Shown here piece by piece: positions 12,402 through 12,426 of a stretch of DNA of 12,426 nt. Location of the stretch: assembly GCA_000434475.1 (NCBI GenBank), contig FR879542.1:11358-23783 (forward strand). Direction: 5' to 3'. The notes under the pieces are model-generated. The model did no database searches. It saw nothing but the letters and a program-made list of their open reading frames with translations, and had not been told where the DNA came from. The translations under genes were made by a program, and so were the position numbers. The number at the start of each line of letters is the position of its first letter. Position 1 is the first letter of the stretch. Source of the DNA: Dialister sp. CAG:486. Lineage in GTDB: Bacteria; Bacillota; Negativicutes; Veillonellales; Dialisteraceae.

Positions 12402-12414
12402 ATGTGTTACACAT
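12402..12414. promoter_or_regulatory. Perfect 13-base palindrome upstream of the amtB promoter
   Basis: ATGTGTTACACAT is a perfect inverted repeat (6+1+6) centred about 50 bases upstream of the amtB -35 box. It could be a regulator site for amtB or for a gene to the right of the window. Nothing else is seen in 12357-12426. Confidence 0.35.
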
Positions 12415-12426
12415 TGAAAACATGAA

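Overview
The window looks like chromosomal DNA of a Firmicute, most likely a Negativicute such as a Dialister or Megasphaera relative. The grounds are two T-box leaders, a complete DctPQM TRAP transporter with a lipoprotein binding protein, Firmicutes-type promoters and ribosome binding sites, moderately high GC in the core genes, and long repeat-filled intergenic spaces. The genus is an inference from style, not from a marker gene.

Layout. 1-1060: a gene for a TM2-domain membrane protein, whose N-terminal half resembles a worn-out DnaQ-type exonuclease domain, sits between inverted copies of a dispersed repeat. 1090-2551: an extended -10 promoter, a methionine-type T-box leader and metA (homoserine O-acyltransferase, predicted acetyl-CoA user), closed by a terminator. 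2554-2688: a short hydrophobic peptide frame that may be a small-toxin remnant. 2817-6426 (minus strand): promoter, T-box leader with a probable GTC (Val) specifier, dctP, a roughly 340-bp repeat-filled gap, then dctQ and dctM, closed by a terminator. 6488-7112: an O6-methylguanine-DNA methyltransferase. 7184-8835: a lower-GC stretch holding a nitrilase and broken genes at both ends: the first 29 bp of a phosphatase gene, an orphan reading frame and the first half of an ACT_7-type gene. 8902-9375: the intact low-molecular-weight protein tyrosine phosphatase. 9435-9770: a gene-free stretch with about ten DnaA-box-like nonamers next to an AT-rich tract. 9836-10293: dense composite repeats. 10298-12426 (minus strand): terminator, an AmtB ammonium transporter fused to a PII signalling domain, and a leader with a terminator hairpin and a promoter.

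How the parts work together. metA and the TRAP operon are both under tRNA-sensing T-box control, so both answer amino-acid starvation (methionine for one; probably valine for the other, which would suit uptake of a branched-chain acid precursor). The amtB-PII gene has its own transcription attenuator, possibly ANTAR controlled, as nitrogen genes often are. The nitrilase (which releases ammonia) sits in an acquired segment inserted next to the phosphatase gene.

The most unusual features are the DnaA-box cluster far from any visible dnaA, the composite repeat that fills nearly every intergenic gap and even splits the TRAP operon, the scarred nitrilase island, and the PII fusion lacking the uridylylated tyrosine.
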